A DNA stretch of 64,000 nt from Cryptomeria japonica (Eukaryota; Streptophyta; Pinopsida; Cupressales; Cupressaceae). Position numbers and translations under genes: made by a program. The first letter of the stretch is position 1. Every line of letters starts with the position of its first letter. The notes under the pieces are model-generated. The model saw only the letters and a program-made list of their open reading frames with translations. It did not search any database and had not been told where the DNA came from. The stretch is taken from the NCBI RefSeq assembly GCF_030272615.1, contig NC_081406.1, positions 244,523,218 to 244,587,217 of the forward strand. Reading direction: 5' to 3'. Of this stretch, positions 21,765-34,104 are shown piece by piece.

Positions 21765-24700
21765 ATGGCTTCCGCATCACACTCTAGCTCTAGTGCACCC
21801 GTTGATTCAGTAGACTTCATCCAACGGAAGGCAAAATACAATGCCCTATCTCAGTTGAGTTTGTTCTGTGGGAAGGACAAGAAGATTAAACCAAAATTTA
21901 GCATCTTGGAAAAGAAGAAGCTTCACAATGTAGTTTATTTCCTTGAAGAGTTTTCAGATGATAACATCCACATCATTCTGAGTAGAGTGCACGGTGATAA
22001 AATATACTTAGAGCGGACGCATGACATCACACCAGAAGCGATTCATGTCGTCATTGGTTTCTGTAATGTCGGTGAAGTGTCAGCCCTAAGGAAGATTAGC
22101 AAGACAGAAATGACCAAGCTCACCGATTCTGTGAGCGACCAATGGGGAGTGACCATCAATCCCATCAAGTACGATCTAGTCAAATATGCCTGCATGGTAA
22201 TAGGTTACTAGACATTTTATGCTAGAAGGATCAACTATGTCTCTGTTGTAGCGGTAAATGCTACCTACAGGATGATCATGGAAGATGCATCATTTGATTT
22301 ATGCACCTGTATGCAAAGGCAACTTCTGGCAAACCTAAAGTCAATTAAATAGGACAATGCCTTGAGATTTAAGTTTGGACAACTACTGGTTGGGTTGTTC
22401 TTCTACTTCCAAGGTTACTTTCCAGGAGTTGGAGATATTCAGTGGTCTGTCGATCAACCTGTTACAAAGCAAATCAAGGAAAGCCTTCAAGCGGTTGGAA
22501 CCGGTTATCTGGAAGTTCTGAACAAATACTTTGATGAATTTAGATGCAAAATGAGCAAAAGAGTGAGAAAATTAGGTGATATTGTCAAGAAATATGAAGA
22601 TGACATTTGCTTCACCATCAAAGTTGATGAGTGCATAATGGAGGCAATTGAGCCTAGACAAGAAGAAGTGGAACCCATGGGATATGAGGTAATGTATTAC
22701 ATGCTAGATGGGTATGCCTCTACCCTACTCTCCTCGCCTCTTGATCCAAAGGCAAAGAGAACCGACACCTATTTGGAAAGGATTACATAGGTTGAAGAAC
22801 TGTCAGTAAAGAAGGGAAAGGCAATACCTTCAGTTCAGCACCGGTTACTACAACAAGTCCCAAAGTGACCAAGCGGTCACCAACAAAGAAGAAACTGGAA
22901 GTTGCACCCGCCAAAGTCTTTGAGAGAAAGCGGAAGACAAAAGACACCACACTAGACTCAGAGGACACTATGTCTAAAGAACAGCCTAAGAAGACTAGGC
23001 AAACAAGGAAAAAGAAAAAGAATGAATCGGCAACATCAGCATCGGTAAATATTGATATCTCCTCCTACAAACCTTTGACACATTGTCAAAGAACTATTAA
23101 GAACATTAGAAGAAAAGTGCTTGGTGATTTGAAAGAGTGCTTTGATGATTTTAATGATGATGAAAAGGAAGAAGTTGAACAGGAAGTCATTAATTATTTA
23201 TGTATTAATGACCGGTGGCCATCAAAAATTAAATCCGAGACACCTGATTCTTTATATAATTCTTTAGATAACAAATGGCGCATTGCCATAGAGAAGGAAT
23301 AGGAAATAAGAGAGGAAGTATTCACACAATACTTTCCTGATGTGCCTAAAATAGAACTCTATGAAGTGGTGGAAAGATATAAGGGCCTCTTCTTCATGAG
23401 AAGAAGGAGACTCTTGTTGCTAGAAGGAAAAGTCTCGGAAGTGGTAAAAGATACCCACTCCCTTGCTCAATTCGCTCTAAAGTTGCACCAAGTGGCAGAA
23501 GCCAACAGGAAAGCTGAGCAAGAACTGGAAATCAATCAACTGGATGAAGCGTATGACAGTGAAGGAGTACCTGTCACTGATCAAATGGAACCCATTGATG
23601 TTGATGCCTTGAACAGTGAAGATGTTACTTCGGGTACACCAACTGAAGCGGCAGGACAGGAAAAATAGGCAGAGGAAGAGAAGAAGCAACATGAAGAAGG
23701 AAAGAAGGAACAGGTAGATGAAGAGGAAAAGAGAAAAGAAGAAGAAAAGAGGAAACAAGAAGAGCACAGGAGAAAATAAGAGGAGAATAAGAAACAAGAG
23801 AAGGAAGCGAAAAAGAAATAGAAGGAAGAATAAAAGAGACAAGAGGAAGAGAAGAAGAAGAAGGAAGTGGAGAAGGAAGAAGAAAAGAAACAAGCAGAGG
23901 AGAAGAGAAAGGAAGAGGAGAAGAGGAAGCAGAAAGAAGAAGAAGAGAAAAGAAAAATAGAGGAAGAGGAGAAAAAGAAGGTAGAAGAAGACAAGCTAAG
24001 ATCGAAAGAGAAGGAGGGAGCGACACAGAGCATTCAAGTGGAAACTCCAAAGGCAACTGGTAGTCAAGCCAAACCAGCTGACATTACCAGTCCCATTGAT
24101 CTCCAATCTGCAAACGAATCAGAGCTGCTAGAGAGCATTAAGCTTGCTCAAGAACACTTGGAGGTGATAAGGAGGAAGAAGGAGCAAGACGTGATCCAAG
24201 CTGCGGTGGACACTCTTACCGGTTTGATACCCGGTACCAACCTCCCTAGTACCGATTCCTCTCTGGCCCAACTAAAACTCTTATGCACAGTTATGGAGGA
24301 CCAGGTACAAAGCCTGGAAGAGGTTGCTGAAGCGCATGCCAAGAAGGAGCATCAAAAGGCTTTGAACACTGCCTTGGTGAAAAAGTTACATGAGCTCCGG
24401 TCCGATCTGCAGAAGGCACAGAAGGACATCAGAGATGCAATGGATGAGGGGGAAATTAGTGCTCAGTAAGATATGTCAACCCCATCTATTATGTGATGAT
24501 GTGCTTGCCCATAAAGACAAATTGTAAACTAATTTGCAGACATTCATAAGAACCTTCAAGACCCCATATGATTCCTTTACCGCTTATGTGCAAACCGTTC
24601 ACCGATTTCAACTTCAAGCTGCAAGAATTGATTTGGAGATCAGCAACCAGACCAGGGATTTGCAGGAACTACAACTGGTTCTACTACCAAGACTGCAAAT

Positions 24701-25013
24701 ACTTCAGAAGTGCTATCTCAATCTGGATGCCTTGACGGTTACTCAAGAGATGAGTACCTTGGATGCCATGGAGGAACAGGTATCCTAGATGCAAATGGAG
24801 AGTGAGGTTGCTACCTCATTGCTTGAGTCATGGTCCTTATCCATGAAGCAATTTATGTAGGACTTTAAATCTATTTTTGACAAGTTTCACTCTTCATTGT
24901 CATTAACATTTATTCAGCTAATAGAAACAGGGGATTATTCAGCTATATTTTGTCATTGTTGGCAAAGGGGGAGAAGTATTCTGGTATTTAAAATTTTAAT
25001 GCATACTATGTAA
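21765..25013 (+). pseudogene. Long extra ORF of unknown function in env position, broken
   Basis: It starts MASASHSSSSAPVDSVDFIQ at 21765 and continues in one frame to about 22800 with stops (22209, 22350), then in another frame 22865-24469 (stops at 23300 and 23666), then 24534-25013. The first third is globular with FSILEKKKLHNVVYFLEEF, ITPEAIHVVIGFCNVGEV and a hydrophobic FGQLLVGLFFYFQGYFPG. The middle is basic (KRSPTKKKLEVAPAK), then an extreme Lys/Glu run (about 23670-24010), then coiled-coil segments (AQLKLLCTVMEDQVQSLEEV). It reads in the same sense as gag and lies directly before the PPT, where Sireviruses can carry an env-like ORF. I do not recognise a family; similarity to plant envelope-like or plant-mobile-domain proteins is possible but unproven. 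Confidence 0.5.
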
Positions 25014-25176
25014 ACTTTCATGTTTATCTCTGTAAGAGATTAGTATACATTGTATTTTCTGCAAAGGGATATTGTATATGCTTAGGGGGAGTATTTTTTA
25101 TTTTGGCTTTTTTTTTGTAAAACACTTAGATGTCAAAAATTTTCCTATGTGTTGCCATCAATGCCAAAGGGGGAGA
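24962..25176 (+). promoter_or_regulatory. Repeated polypurine tracts
   Basis: CAAAGGGGGAGAA (24963-24975), AGGGGGAG (25084-25091) and CCAAAGGGGGAGA (25164-25176) precede the 3' LTR; only the last abuts it. This is the same multi-PPT layout as in the copia element at 12111-12413. Confidence 0.75.
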
Positions 25177-25177
25177 T

Positions 25178-26383
25178 TGTTGGCATTTTTGATGATTATG
25201 TTGTGATTTTCATTGATGGACACACACTTGCTATGAGATAACCTCTTGAATGTATGCATTATGCTCAACTGGTATTTGTTCCAAACCAGTATTATGTTGT
25301 AGTCTTTAGACTATCAGTATTTTGCAGAAAGTGTTTACCGATCTCAAGTGGAATGAAGATCTCAAGCGGCATGATGACCTCAAGCGGCTTGAGGATCTCA
25401 AGTGGAATGGAGAAAAGGAACTAAAAGTGGTAGTTATCTTTTTCCCAGTTTTCATTTTTGTCAAACCAGTAATCTGTTTAATAGTCAAACCGGTATTACT
25501 TTGAGTTATCGATCGGTAATCGGTAAAGTTGTATAAACAGGTAATACTCTGTGATGAGTTACCAACTGGTATATTTTTATGATGAGTTACCATCCACCGA
25601 CACTTTGACGGTGATTTTGTGTCATGTTACCAAATGTGTCTAGATACAATGAACCTAGGAACTTGCAATATAATCCTATTGGACCAACATGAAATCAGAT
25701 TCCTTTTAAGGACATCATGTCTAGGGTTTTGGTGTGTGTAGCTGTGAGGGTTTTCGATGGTTGATGAATTCTTGTATGTGCGATCTTAAGAGAGAAGATC
25801 AAGTCTGTGTGTTGTAACAGAGTGTGGATTTACTGTAGATTGAAGTAATGCTGGAATGCATTAGCAATGAGCTACCATGGATCTAATCAAGCAGACTATT
25901 CCATTTGCTAGATCATTCACTTGATTACTCACATATTTGACAAGTCAGAAACCCTTAACCGGGTAGGCCCAGAAAAGCCTTTGTAAATCCTCTAACAAGG
26001 TGATTCACATCTATGGATCTAAAATCCTCTCACAAGGTAGTCTTTAATCGGACTTATCTCCTAACAGAGATTGAGATTCCTAATAGGATCTGTTCTGGTA
26101 AAGAACATTGTATGACCTTAACCGGTCTGGTTACTATTCTGCAGATAGTTACTTGTGAGTTTCATCTCACCATGGTTTTTCCCATTTGGGTTTCCACATC
26201 AAAATCTCTTGTGTTATGGTGATTGTGCTTCTATGGGTGAATGCCTTACTTGTTGTCTGGTTTGGATTTGTGTTAGCTGGTTTGTTAGTTAAACTGTTAT
26301 ACCAGTTTACTTCTAGATTGTTAAATTGTTTGAGTTCAGTATTTTTTGGTATACTAATTCACCCCCCCTCTTAGTATTCATCA
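25178..26383 (+). repeat. 3' LTR of the non-autonomous element
   Basis: This is the partner of 18780-19993, with scattered substitutions and a few short indels, and ends CTCTTAGTATTCATCA at 26383. The target-site copy GGGGT follows, then the telomere-like array resumes. Confidence 0.95.
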
Positions 26384-27285
26384 GGGGTTTAGGGTTAAAT
26401 TTATAGGGTTGAGGGTTTAGCTTATAGGATTTTGGGCCTAAGACCTTTCTATAGGGTTTAGGTTTGAGAGTATAGAGTTTAGGGTTGACTGTATATGGTT
26501 GATGGTTTATTACATAAGTCTTAGGACCCATGGGTGAGGGATATGGTTTAGCATTGAGGGTGTAGTGTTGGGGTCTTAGGGTTAAGTGTATAGTGTTGAG
26601 AGTTTAACCTATAGGATTCCATTCCTAGGACCTCTCTATAGGGTTCAGGGTCGAGGGTATAGGGAATGAGATTTAGCATTGAGGGTATATTGTACAAGGT
26701 TGAATGTATAGGGTTAAGGGTTTAGTGTATAGCATATAGGGCGTAGGTTTAAGGGAAAGGGTTGAAGGCTGAGGTTATAGGGTTTAGAGTTGAGTGTTGA
26801 CTGTATAAGTTTGAGGGTTTATTATATAGGCCTCAGCGCCCAGGGTTGATAAATAATGTTTCTAGGGTTCAAGGTATAGGGTTTAGGATATATCTAGTTT
26901 AGGGTTGTTTGTAAATGATTAAGGGTTTATCATATAGTCCTTAGGGCTCAACTATAAGGGACATGGTTTAGGGTTAATGGTATAGGTTTTAGGGTTTAGG
27001 ATTGAGGATATAGGGTTTATGGTTGTGGATTTATCATATAGGCCTTATGGGCCAAGGTTGAGGGATAAGTTTTAGGGTTTAGGGTTGATTTGTTATAGGG
27101 TATCTAGGGTTTAGCGTTATGGGTATAGAGTTTTGGGATAAGTGTATAGGTGTTTGGGTGAAGTGTATAGGGTTGAGGGTTCAACATTGAGAGGTTATAT
27201 GTACATAGTTTGTCATTAAGTGTACAAGGTTGAAGGTTTCTCCTATAGGCTTAAGGATTTATGATAGGGTATAGGGTTGAGGCTC
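26384..27285 (+). repeat. Degenerate telomere-like array, right part
   Basis: About 900 bp of GGGTTTAGGG, TATAGGGTTGAGGG, GGTTTAGTGTATAG and related words continues the array at 18475-18779. It decays toward CT-rich DNA at 27286. The period is irregular (7-20 bp). Confidence 0.75.
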
Positions 27286-27500
27286 TCTCTCTACCTAACT
27301 CTCATTGTCTACCACTTCCTCCCTCTTTGTGTATCTCTATCACCCACCTTTATCTCTACCTCTCCTTCATCCCTTATCTAGAGTCATTTCTAACATTTCC
27401 CCTATCATTCTCCCTACCTCTAACATTCTTTCTTTCTATTTCTAGCTCTGTTTCCTTCTCACCTACCCTCTTTCTTCCTCCCTCTCTATCACTAACTTTC
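27286..27500 (+). repeat. CT-rich low-complexity tract
   Basis: Imperfect CTCTCTACC and CTTTCTTCCTCC-type sequence; the open frame at 27261-27518 is a product of this composition. Confidence 0.7.
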
Positions 27501-27634
27501 TTTTTAAATCCACTATAAATCTAAAATTAAGAAAAGTGCATACATGTTTTGTTAAACTAAAATTATGAGCACATTTTTTACATTATAGGCATTTTAAAGT
27601 GGAGGACAAAGTGCAAAATGCTTTATTTAATCAA

Positions 27635-27677
27635 AACATGCTCATGTTATGCTTATTAGGCATAACATGAGCATGTT
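27635..27677. repeat. Perfect 18-bp inverted repeat
   Basis: AACATGCTCATGTTATGC (27635-27652) and its exact reverse complement (27660-27677) are separated by 7 bp. A third partial copy, ATAACATGAGCATGTT, follows at 27691-27706. The function is unknown; it could be a hairpin or MITE remnant. Confidence 0.7.
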
Positions 27678-27706
27678 ATGATTATTAAGAATAACATGAG
27701 CATGTT

Positions 27707-28726
27707 TTACTTACATAAAAATACAAGCATGTTATTGAGCCAAATAACACTCTAGCAATATGCCTTGGAAAAACCAAGCCATAACACGCACATACAATCT
27801 CCTAACAATAACTTTTATATTTTTCATAGTCATCTTGATGCTCTTCTCCAAACCTGTTATGACTTGTCCTCCTTTTTCTCACAATGAATTCGGTTTTTTG
27901 GAGTCTTCCATTCTTCTCTTGTTTCTTTATTTTTCTCTCTTCTTGCAACATGGACCTTAGCACTCTTAGCAACACTCGCATTGGTGTGCCCACTCCTCTG
28001 TTTTGCATTATCCAATATTATACAATTTAGCTCATTATTTCCTTTTTCCATGGGTGTGTTTGATTTGGGATTGCATTACTCTTTTATCTTTTACCATTGT
28101 AGTTATTTGGTATCTAATTTCTATTGGTCACATCTTTTCATGGATTCCTTTTAAAGGTCTTCCATTTCAATTATCCATCCTCTTGGTGCGTAACCCCTTT
28201 GTCACAAGGAAAACACCAAGGAAGTAGTGTCATAGTTTATCAAAAAAATCCATCCTTCTACTTCTTCAGTTTGATTTAAAGTTTTAAATTTTAAGTATGT
28301 CCTTGTTGTCATTTATACAATCTAACCAAGGACCTAACAATGAAACCAATATTAGAAAGAAAAAAGGGGAACATAGACCAAATTTCTCAACCCCAAGTTA
28401 CAATTTCTTTATGTTTTATTTATACCCTAGACTCAATGATACAAAGGGATCAAGGAGTTAATCTCGATTGTACTTTAACTAGTTAATAGAATATTAAAAA
28501 ATGGAACATTAACGAGTCATAACACAATACATATGCAAATAGATGTTATATTTTTATTATCAATTATCATTCATGTACACTAATGTAGGTTTGTTCACCT
28601 TTTCTATATCCTTATATCTCCTTACATCATCTTCAACTTATATACATAATATCATATTACATATATTCCTTTCTCTCTTCTCTCATATCTGTTGGCAATA
28701 TAGCATTATAACATACAATGAAAGAT
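27707..28726. other. No gene seen
   Basis: AT-rich intergenic DNA with short random frames only. Confidence 0.5.
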
Positions 28727-30109
28727 TGTTGGCATTTCAATAAGGATATTGAGAAGGTTGTTGATGATTATGGATATAATTGATTAAGGATGTTTACTGT
28801 CTTGATATTATTATTTTGTCATTGATGTCAAGAAATTGATTTTCTAATTCAGTATGATGTTGCTATATCTTGAGAAGTATGATTTGAAGAATATAAAGAT
28901 GTCGATAAAAGACACAGGAAAGATTATGATGAATAAGAGGATGAATAAGGTATTCAATGGGCAACTATTACCGAGTCAGACAATGATGAGATCATGATGT
29001 TTAGATTGTTTTAACATCATACATATGTTGTAAATTGTAAGGTTAATACTATACTATGTTACCAAGCAAAGAACCTAGTCGGTAAACCCTAAGGTTATTG
29101 CTATCGGTTAATGAAGGCGGAATGTCTACTGAGTGAAGTTTAGTATTTACCAAGTTATAACCGAGTTGTAACCGAGCTATAACAGAATGCATTAAAAGGT
29201 TACCTGCGTTATTTAATGAAGGAAGCTGATGAGTTGGAACTGATTAAATGATTGGTATGCTATAAATAAAGTTTGTTAATGAATCTATGGCAAAGGAAAG
29301 TCAGCATGAAGATCTACAGTGCAGATTGAACCGCAATACCCTAGCACAAGTTCCAAGAAATATATGCAAGTCCCTAGGCGGGGTAAAACATTTTTAGATC
29401 GAAAGATGCATTGAACTTGGACAAGATTGAAGATCTGTTGGCTATGATTGATCATGGAAAATGTGATCAAGGAGATTAAGCGGTTAGCTAATTGTTTATA
29501 AATAGGAACCTGTTGATAAACAATATGCGGGCAAGTGTATGCACAGGGATGCTACATAGTGATTACCAAGCACAAAAGCTTGAAGACCTGTTTGAATAAC
29601 AGAGTATAGAAGCCTAGCAGATGGACAAGATTAGTTCTATGTCTAGATTGTATTGAACAAATAAGAATCTGCTTTAGCATTTTAGATGTGAAGTTGCAGA
29701 TAGATTTGTATTACTATTATTTTGTGAAAGTGACAGAAAATCTCTTAACTGATTGGAATTAATAGTCTTATTTGTAAAACCCTCTAGCAAGGTGACATTC
29801 TAATTGAGTGTTTGAAATCCTTTAACAAGGTCACTTCTAACAAGGTGAAGATCCTAACAGATCTGAGGGAAATCCCTTAACTGGGTCACATCCCACAGTG
29901 GTTTTTCCCTATTTGGGTTTCCACGTTAAATGTGGTGTTATGAGGTTTATGATGTTTATATGCTTTTGAGTTTGCATGTTTAATAGTTTTTGTTATATTA
30001 CTAAAGTATACGTTACCGAGGTTGAATCCGATGTTTTTATGGAAGATTAAGTTTGTATGATTCACCCCCCCCCCCTCTCATCTTGTTGGCTATTGGATCT
30101 GTACTTACA
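28727..30109 (+). repeat. LTR relic with decayed PBS
   Basis: It starts TGTTGGCATTTCAATAAGG and ends near GTACTTACA at 30109. It contains the conserved block CAGTGGTTTTTCCCTATTTG with GGTTTCCACGTTAAA (about 29897-29932) and the terminal ATTCACCCC... CTCTC motif (30059-30080), as in the two full elements. TAGTATCAGAAC right after it looks like an eroded initiator-Met PBS, so this is probably a 5' LTR whose interior is lost. No target-site duplication was found. Confidence 0.6.
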
Positions 30110-30992
30110 TTTAGTATCAGAACTATCAATATCCTCCATTTTTACTTTACATGTTTACATATACAGATATCTATCTAATGGTACATGACATGTTTATATT
30201 GCTCCTAGTCTACATATTGACCCTTTAGTTTGGGGCTCGACTCTGTAAGCCATTTGTAGTGAAATACCTGATATGGTATGTGGTGACTATACATATCTTA
30301 TAGAGATCCTGCCAATAGCATAAATTACTCAATAAAAATTGGGGACTTCTTTCTCCTTAGATTATTTTTTGTTTACTTGTTATTTTTATTAATTTTTTGC
30401 TAAACTCTTATAATTACGCCGAAGGCATCCCCTTCTATGAAATGGATGAGTTAAATTTGCAAATCTAATGGTTCAAAACATAGAAACAACGTGCAAGACG
30501 ATTGAGAGCTTGTTGGTCATTGGATATAACAGTGACCATTTTTTGCTTGTTTCCCGGCAACATTACTTTATGCTCATTTATTTACCTGCGTCATTGGTGC
30601 AAGGCATTTCTAGTGAAAGATTGACAGAAGTCCGTAAAAAGCATTTGCACGATTTCACTAATTCGTTATGTACTTTTGTCAAAAGGAAAACCGTATTGTA
30701 TCAATATTTTTATCAAAATTTATGTCATCGTAGTGGACCCTGTAGTAGTAATGCCATAATTTAAGGGTAATGCTTTATCCAAACAACATGGGATATTATT
30801 CACGGAAAAACTACTTTAGATAACTATAAGAAAAACTTAAAAGCTTTCTTGTTCAAGTATCTTTATACTTGATTTTTTAAGTAAATTTTTTAATATTATT
30901 AAATATTATTTTAAAAATAAAAATTTCTGAAGAATTTTTTTCAAATAATATTTTAGGGTGTATTTTATAATTTTTCATATCAATTATTTTAC

Positions 30993-31033
<41 letters not shown>

Positions 31034-31310
31034 ATATTTTTTATATAAAATGTATGTTGTTATTATATTATATTATATATTCTAAAATTGTATATTTAAA
31101 TATATTTATTAAATACACATAAAATATAATATATATTTTTATTTATTTTAAATTAATTCTAAATAATATAAGATAATAAAATTCAATTGTATTACTATTA
31201 TAATTTATATTATAAAATTAAATTAATTTTTTAATAATTATATAAATTATTATACATAATAGTATAATATACTATAAATTATTTAATATTGATATAGTCA
31301 TTGAGGAACT
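30110..31310. other. AT-rich spacer with a (TATATG)n microsatellite
   Basis: The microsatellite is at about 30994-31036. A 98-codon open frame at 30468-30764 has no features I recognise and no clear codon bias; I do not call it a gene. The remainder is very AT-rich. Confidence 0.5.
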
Positions 31311-31424
31311 TTAAGGCGGACAAAAAAGTAATGAAAGCAACACTGCACTGTCTTCACTGCCTTTGCACATCGAAGCCAAAGAAGATCGATTTTGTTTGGC
31401 TTAAAGTCGTCGAATATATGACAT

Positions 31425-31553
31425 AGATCCTTTGTAGAGCAAATTTTTGGTCTCCTAGAGCTTGTCTTGGTAGATGTCAGAATTCGCCATGATCAGGTAG
31501 CTGCTAAGAGGAGGAAGACTGAAGATTACTACAATACACATCATGAGAAAAAG
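31425..31553 (+). other. Exon-like open segment with a splice donor
   Basis: An open frame reads LLELVLVDVRIRHDQVAAKR followed by RKTEDYYNTHHEKK and ends at AAAAAG|GTAAAA, a good GT donor. The composition is less AT-rich than its surroundings and the basic run looks like a nuclear localisation signal. I find no family, no clear start and no partner exons, so it may be an exon relic or chance. Confidence 0.2.
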
Positions 31554-31589
31554 GTAAAATCAGAACTGTGTTTTTTCAAAATGATGCCC

Positions 31590-32880
31590 AATCAAAAATT
31601 GCATGGGTCCATTCCTGCTCACTGAAATTTTGCATTGTGATTTTCTTAGTAAGTAAGTGAGACCCAAAATATCATTTTAGTAAATGATTGTTAGGTGTAA
31701 CTATAGATTTGGCAAATGACACCAAACACATTCAATATGAAATTTTATCTTGATTAATCTTGTAATGGGTTGCATGTTTTAGTGGCATTTTAAACTTTTT
31801 AAATCAAAGTTATTATTTTATAAAGAAATGAGTTCCTATAGATTTGTGTTGCAGTCGGAAACTTAAGAACTCAAATCAAAGATGTAAATACATGGCCTGA
31901 GAAGTAGTCTTGTAGTCTTTCATTGTTCTTATGAAGGATATTTTTTTAGCAAGTGTTTGACCATATGATCTATAGCACTTCTAGTATAATCTTCCTTCAA
32001 CCGAGATCTATTCGTATAGCTGAAAATCCCCACAATTGTATATCTCTAAATCTGACTCTTTTTAGAGTACAAAAATTTGAAATTTTGAAAAGATTAGAAG
32101 GGAACAATAGAGAATATGGAAAATATCAATCTTAAACCTGTTACATATATTAAAGTATGAGAAATATTGACAATTCATTGCATGTTTTCTTTGTCCCAAT
32201 GTTATTGGAGAGGTTGATGTTACTGTTAATAATTTCTAGTAGTTACAACAGACATCACAAATAACAACAAAGTATTTTGTATGAAGATTATTTTGACCAA
32301 TCTTGTAACAAGCTGCTTTTTTGAGTGTTCTGTTTAATTCTCTTTTTTTATGCTACAGAAGAGTCTTCTTGGGTTTCAAAATTTATCTGCCATGTTGTTA
32401 ATAAACCAAAATTAAGGTGTATTTAATTCCTCGTGTGTGAGGTAATCTTGGATTTTTCTTATGATATGTCTCCTTTATTGCCTATTGTAATTGAAAATCG
32501 TTGCAAGTATATATTTAAAGATCTGAGTTTTTAAATAATGAAATCTACAATTTGAAGAGATCTAGACTATTTGAAAACCAAAGGGGAACGACACATACTT
32601 GAAAGGAATCCAAATAGAACCTCATTACTTTTATTAAATAATGAGAAATATTAACAAAGCCTCCTCGTTTATTTATTTTTCCCTGAATCAATTGGAGTGC
32701 TTTATTTGCATTAAATTATTGTCAGTAGTTACTACAGTCGCTACAAATAATACTAAATATATTCAATATATAGATCTATTCATCTTGATTATAATTATTA
32801 TAGCATTCTTCATATCTTACTGTCATGCTTAATTTTTTTATATATATCATTTCTTGTTTTACAATAAAATCAACATCAGC
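31590..32880. repeat. Degenerate tandem triplication, unit about 500 bp
   Basis: Related words recur near 31680-31800, 32215-32320 and 32710-32820, for example GTAGTTACAACAGACATCAC versus GTAGTTACTACAGTCGCTAC, and GAGAAATATTGACAA (32159) versus GAGAAATATTAACAA (32642). It is AT-rich and non-coding. Confidence 0.4.
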
Positions 32881-33039
32881 TAATGTTCATATTCAATATG
32901 TTAGTTTAAGATTTATTTTCTTGAAATTAAAATATACATTTTTCTATATGTTGTATTAACAATTCTATGTAAGAAAAGAAATTTTAAAGATGCCCACTCA
33001 TTACTCAGCTTTGGGACAAAGCAATCGTAGTGCTTGAAA

Positions 33040-33540
33040 TTCTGCAAATTTTCTACTACTACTTTTCAAACATGAGTCATTCAATATAGTTTGTACTTGT
33101 GTTCCTTGTGGTAGCTCAACAATTATGCAACCTGATTCATCCTGTTCAGTATTTTATATGGCCTATTTAATCTAGGTATTGTTTCTTTGTTCTTTTCCCC
33201 TAAAGAGATTTTTGCTTGTGAGGCTATAATCTCATTAAAATCCAATTATCTTCCTCATCACTTAGGTCCATGGTCTTGCTTAGATGTTATCTCATCTTGA
33301 GTTAATTAGACAACACTCATTAAGATAACCATGAACTGGTAGCTCAAGAGTTATGCAACCTAATTCACCCTAGCCAGTATCCTATATGTACTATTTAATC
33401 TAGGATATTATTTCTCTGTTATTTTCCCTTGAAGATATTTTTACTTATGAGGCTATAATCTCATTAAAATCCATTTTTCTTCCTCATTCTCTTAGGTCTT
33501 GGTCCTGCTTAGATGTTATCCTATCTTGAATTTGTGGTCG
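33040..33540 (-). pseudogene. Ty3/gypsy pol relic (integrase C-terminal tail), locally duplicated
   Basis: On the minus strand, 33070-33200 translates in pieces to RPYKILNRMNQVA, VELPQGTQ and NDSCLK. This matches the GPYxILxRIGxVAYxLELP...HVSxLK tail of plant gypsy integrases. A second, diverged copy of the segment lies at about 33345-33540 (GGTAGCTCAA, ATTTAATCTAGG and GAGGCTATAATCTCATTAAA shared), offset by about 237 bp. Many stops; only a fossil. Confidence 0.45.
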
Positions 33541-34104
33541 AGAGTTTGCAAACAACAATATATTTCTCTTTGGTCAAACCCTTAAGAATATAATCATAAT
33601 GGATTTTAAAACGATTGAAAATAATGTGTAGGAATGCAAAAGATACCCTAGCTATTAAAAAAAAAGGTAATGAATGGGTTAGGCTATCTATCAATTCAAA
33701 TTTGAAAACTAAAGGTTCATGGGTAAATTCTACATATATTTCAACTAACCTAATGCACTTTCATAGATCACACAGTTGACCTTCAACAATTACTTGTGAA
33801 GTTACATAATCCAATACCATGGGATTTTTAATTTGGAAATGTACCCCAAGCTCTAATTTGCCAACTTTCTTTATAGATTTTGTGGGAGTGTATTATAGGA
33901 CCATCTCCTCAAATAGAATATCCTCCAACTCCATTAGCAAAGAAGCCTTGGGTACACAAGGGTGCATCAAAGGCATATCATCCTTGAGATGAGGAGACAC
34001 ATCCTTGGATCTAGAGTTGAAGTAGCTTAAATTTGTACCTCACACATCTAAACATCTACATGTTGATGAGGAGGGGCCCCTTTCCACCAAGTTGCATTAA
34101 TGTA

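Larger units (their letters stand above)
18780..26383 (+). mobile_element. Non-autonomous Sirevirus-like LTR retrotransposon without pol
   Basis: LTRs at 18780-19993 (1214 bp) and 25178-26383 (1206 bp) run TGTTGG...ATCA and are flanked by perfect 5-bp target-site duplications GGGGT (18775-18779 and 26384-26388). The PBS and PPT are intact. The 5.2-kb interior holds a truncated gag-like frame (coiled coil plus zinc knuckles, 20044-21246) and a separate long, broken ORF of unknown function (21765-25013), with no protease, integrase, RT or RNase H. It must therefore have used enzymes of an autonomous relative. The PBS, repeated PPTs and gag knuckle style fit the copia Sirevirus lineage. Stops and frameshifts show it is old. 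Confidence 0.9.

Noticed and set aside
23477-24056. Minus-strand Phe/Ser/Leu-rich ORFs (138-150 codons)
   Set aside because: They are the antisense of the Lys/Glu-rich run of the extra ORF.
24466-24539. GT-AG intron joining the last two parts of the extra ORF
   Set aside because: Borders GTAAGA...TTTGCAG look good, but splicing leads to a stop within three codons; a frameshift explains the data better.
18475-27285. True chromosome end
   Set aside because: TTTAGGG-like words are highly degenerate and followed on both sides by ordinary interspersed DNA.
28727-30109. Solo LTR
   Set aside because: No target-site duplication, and a decayed PBS follows directly, which indicates a truncated element rather than a recombined solo LTR.
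30468-30764. 98-codon ORF as a host gene
   Set aside because: No domain, no homologous copy in the window, no supporting signals.
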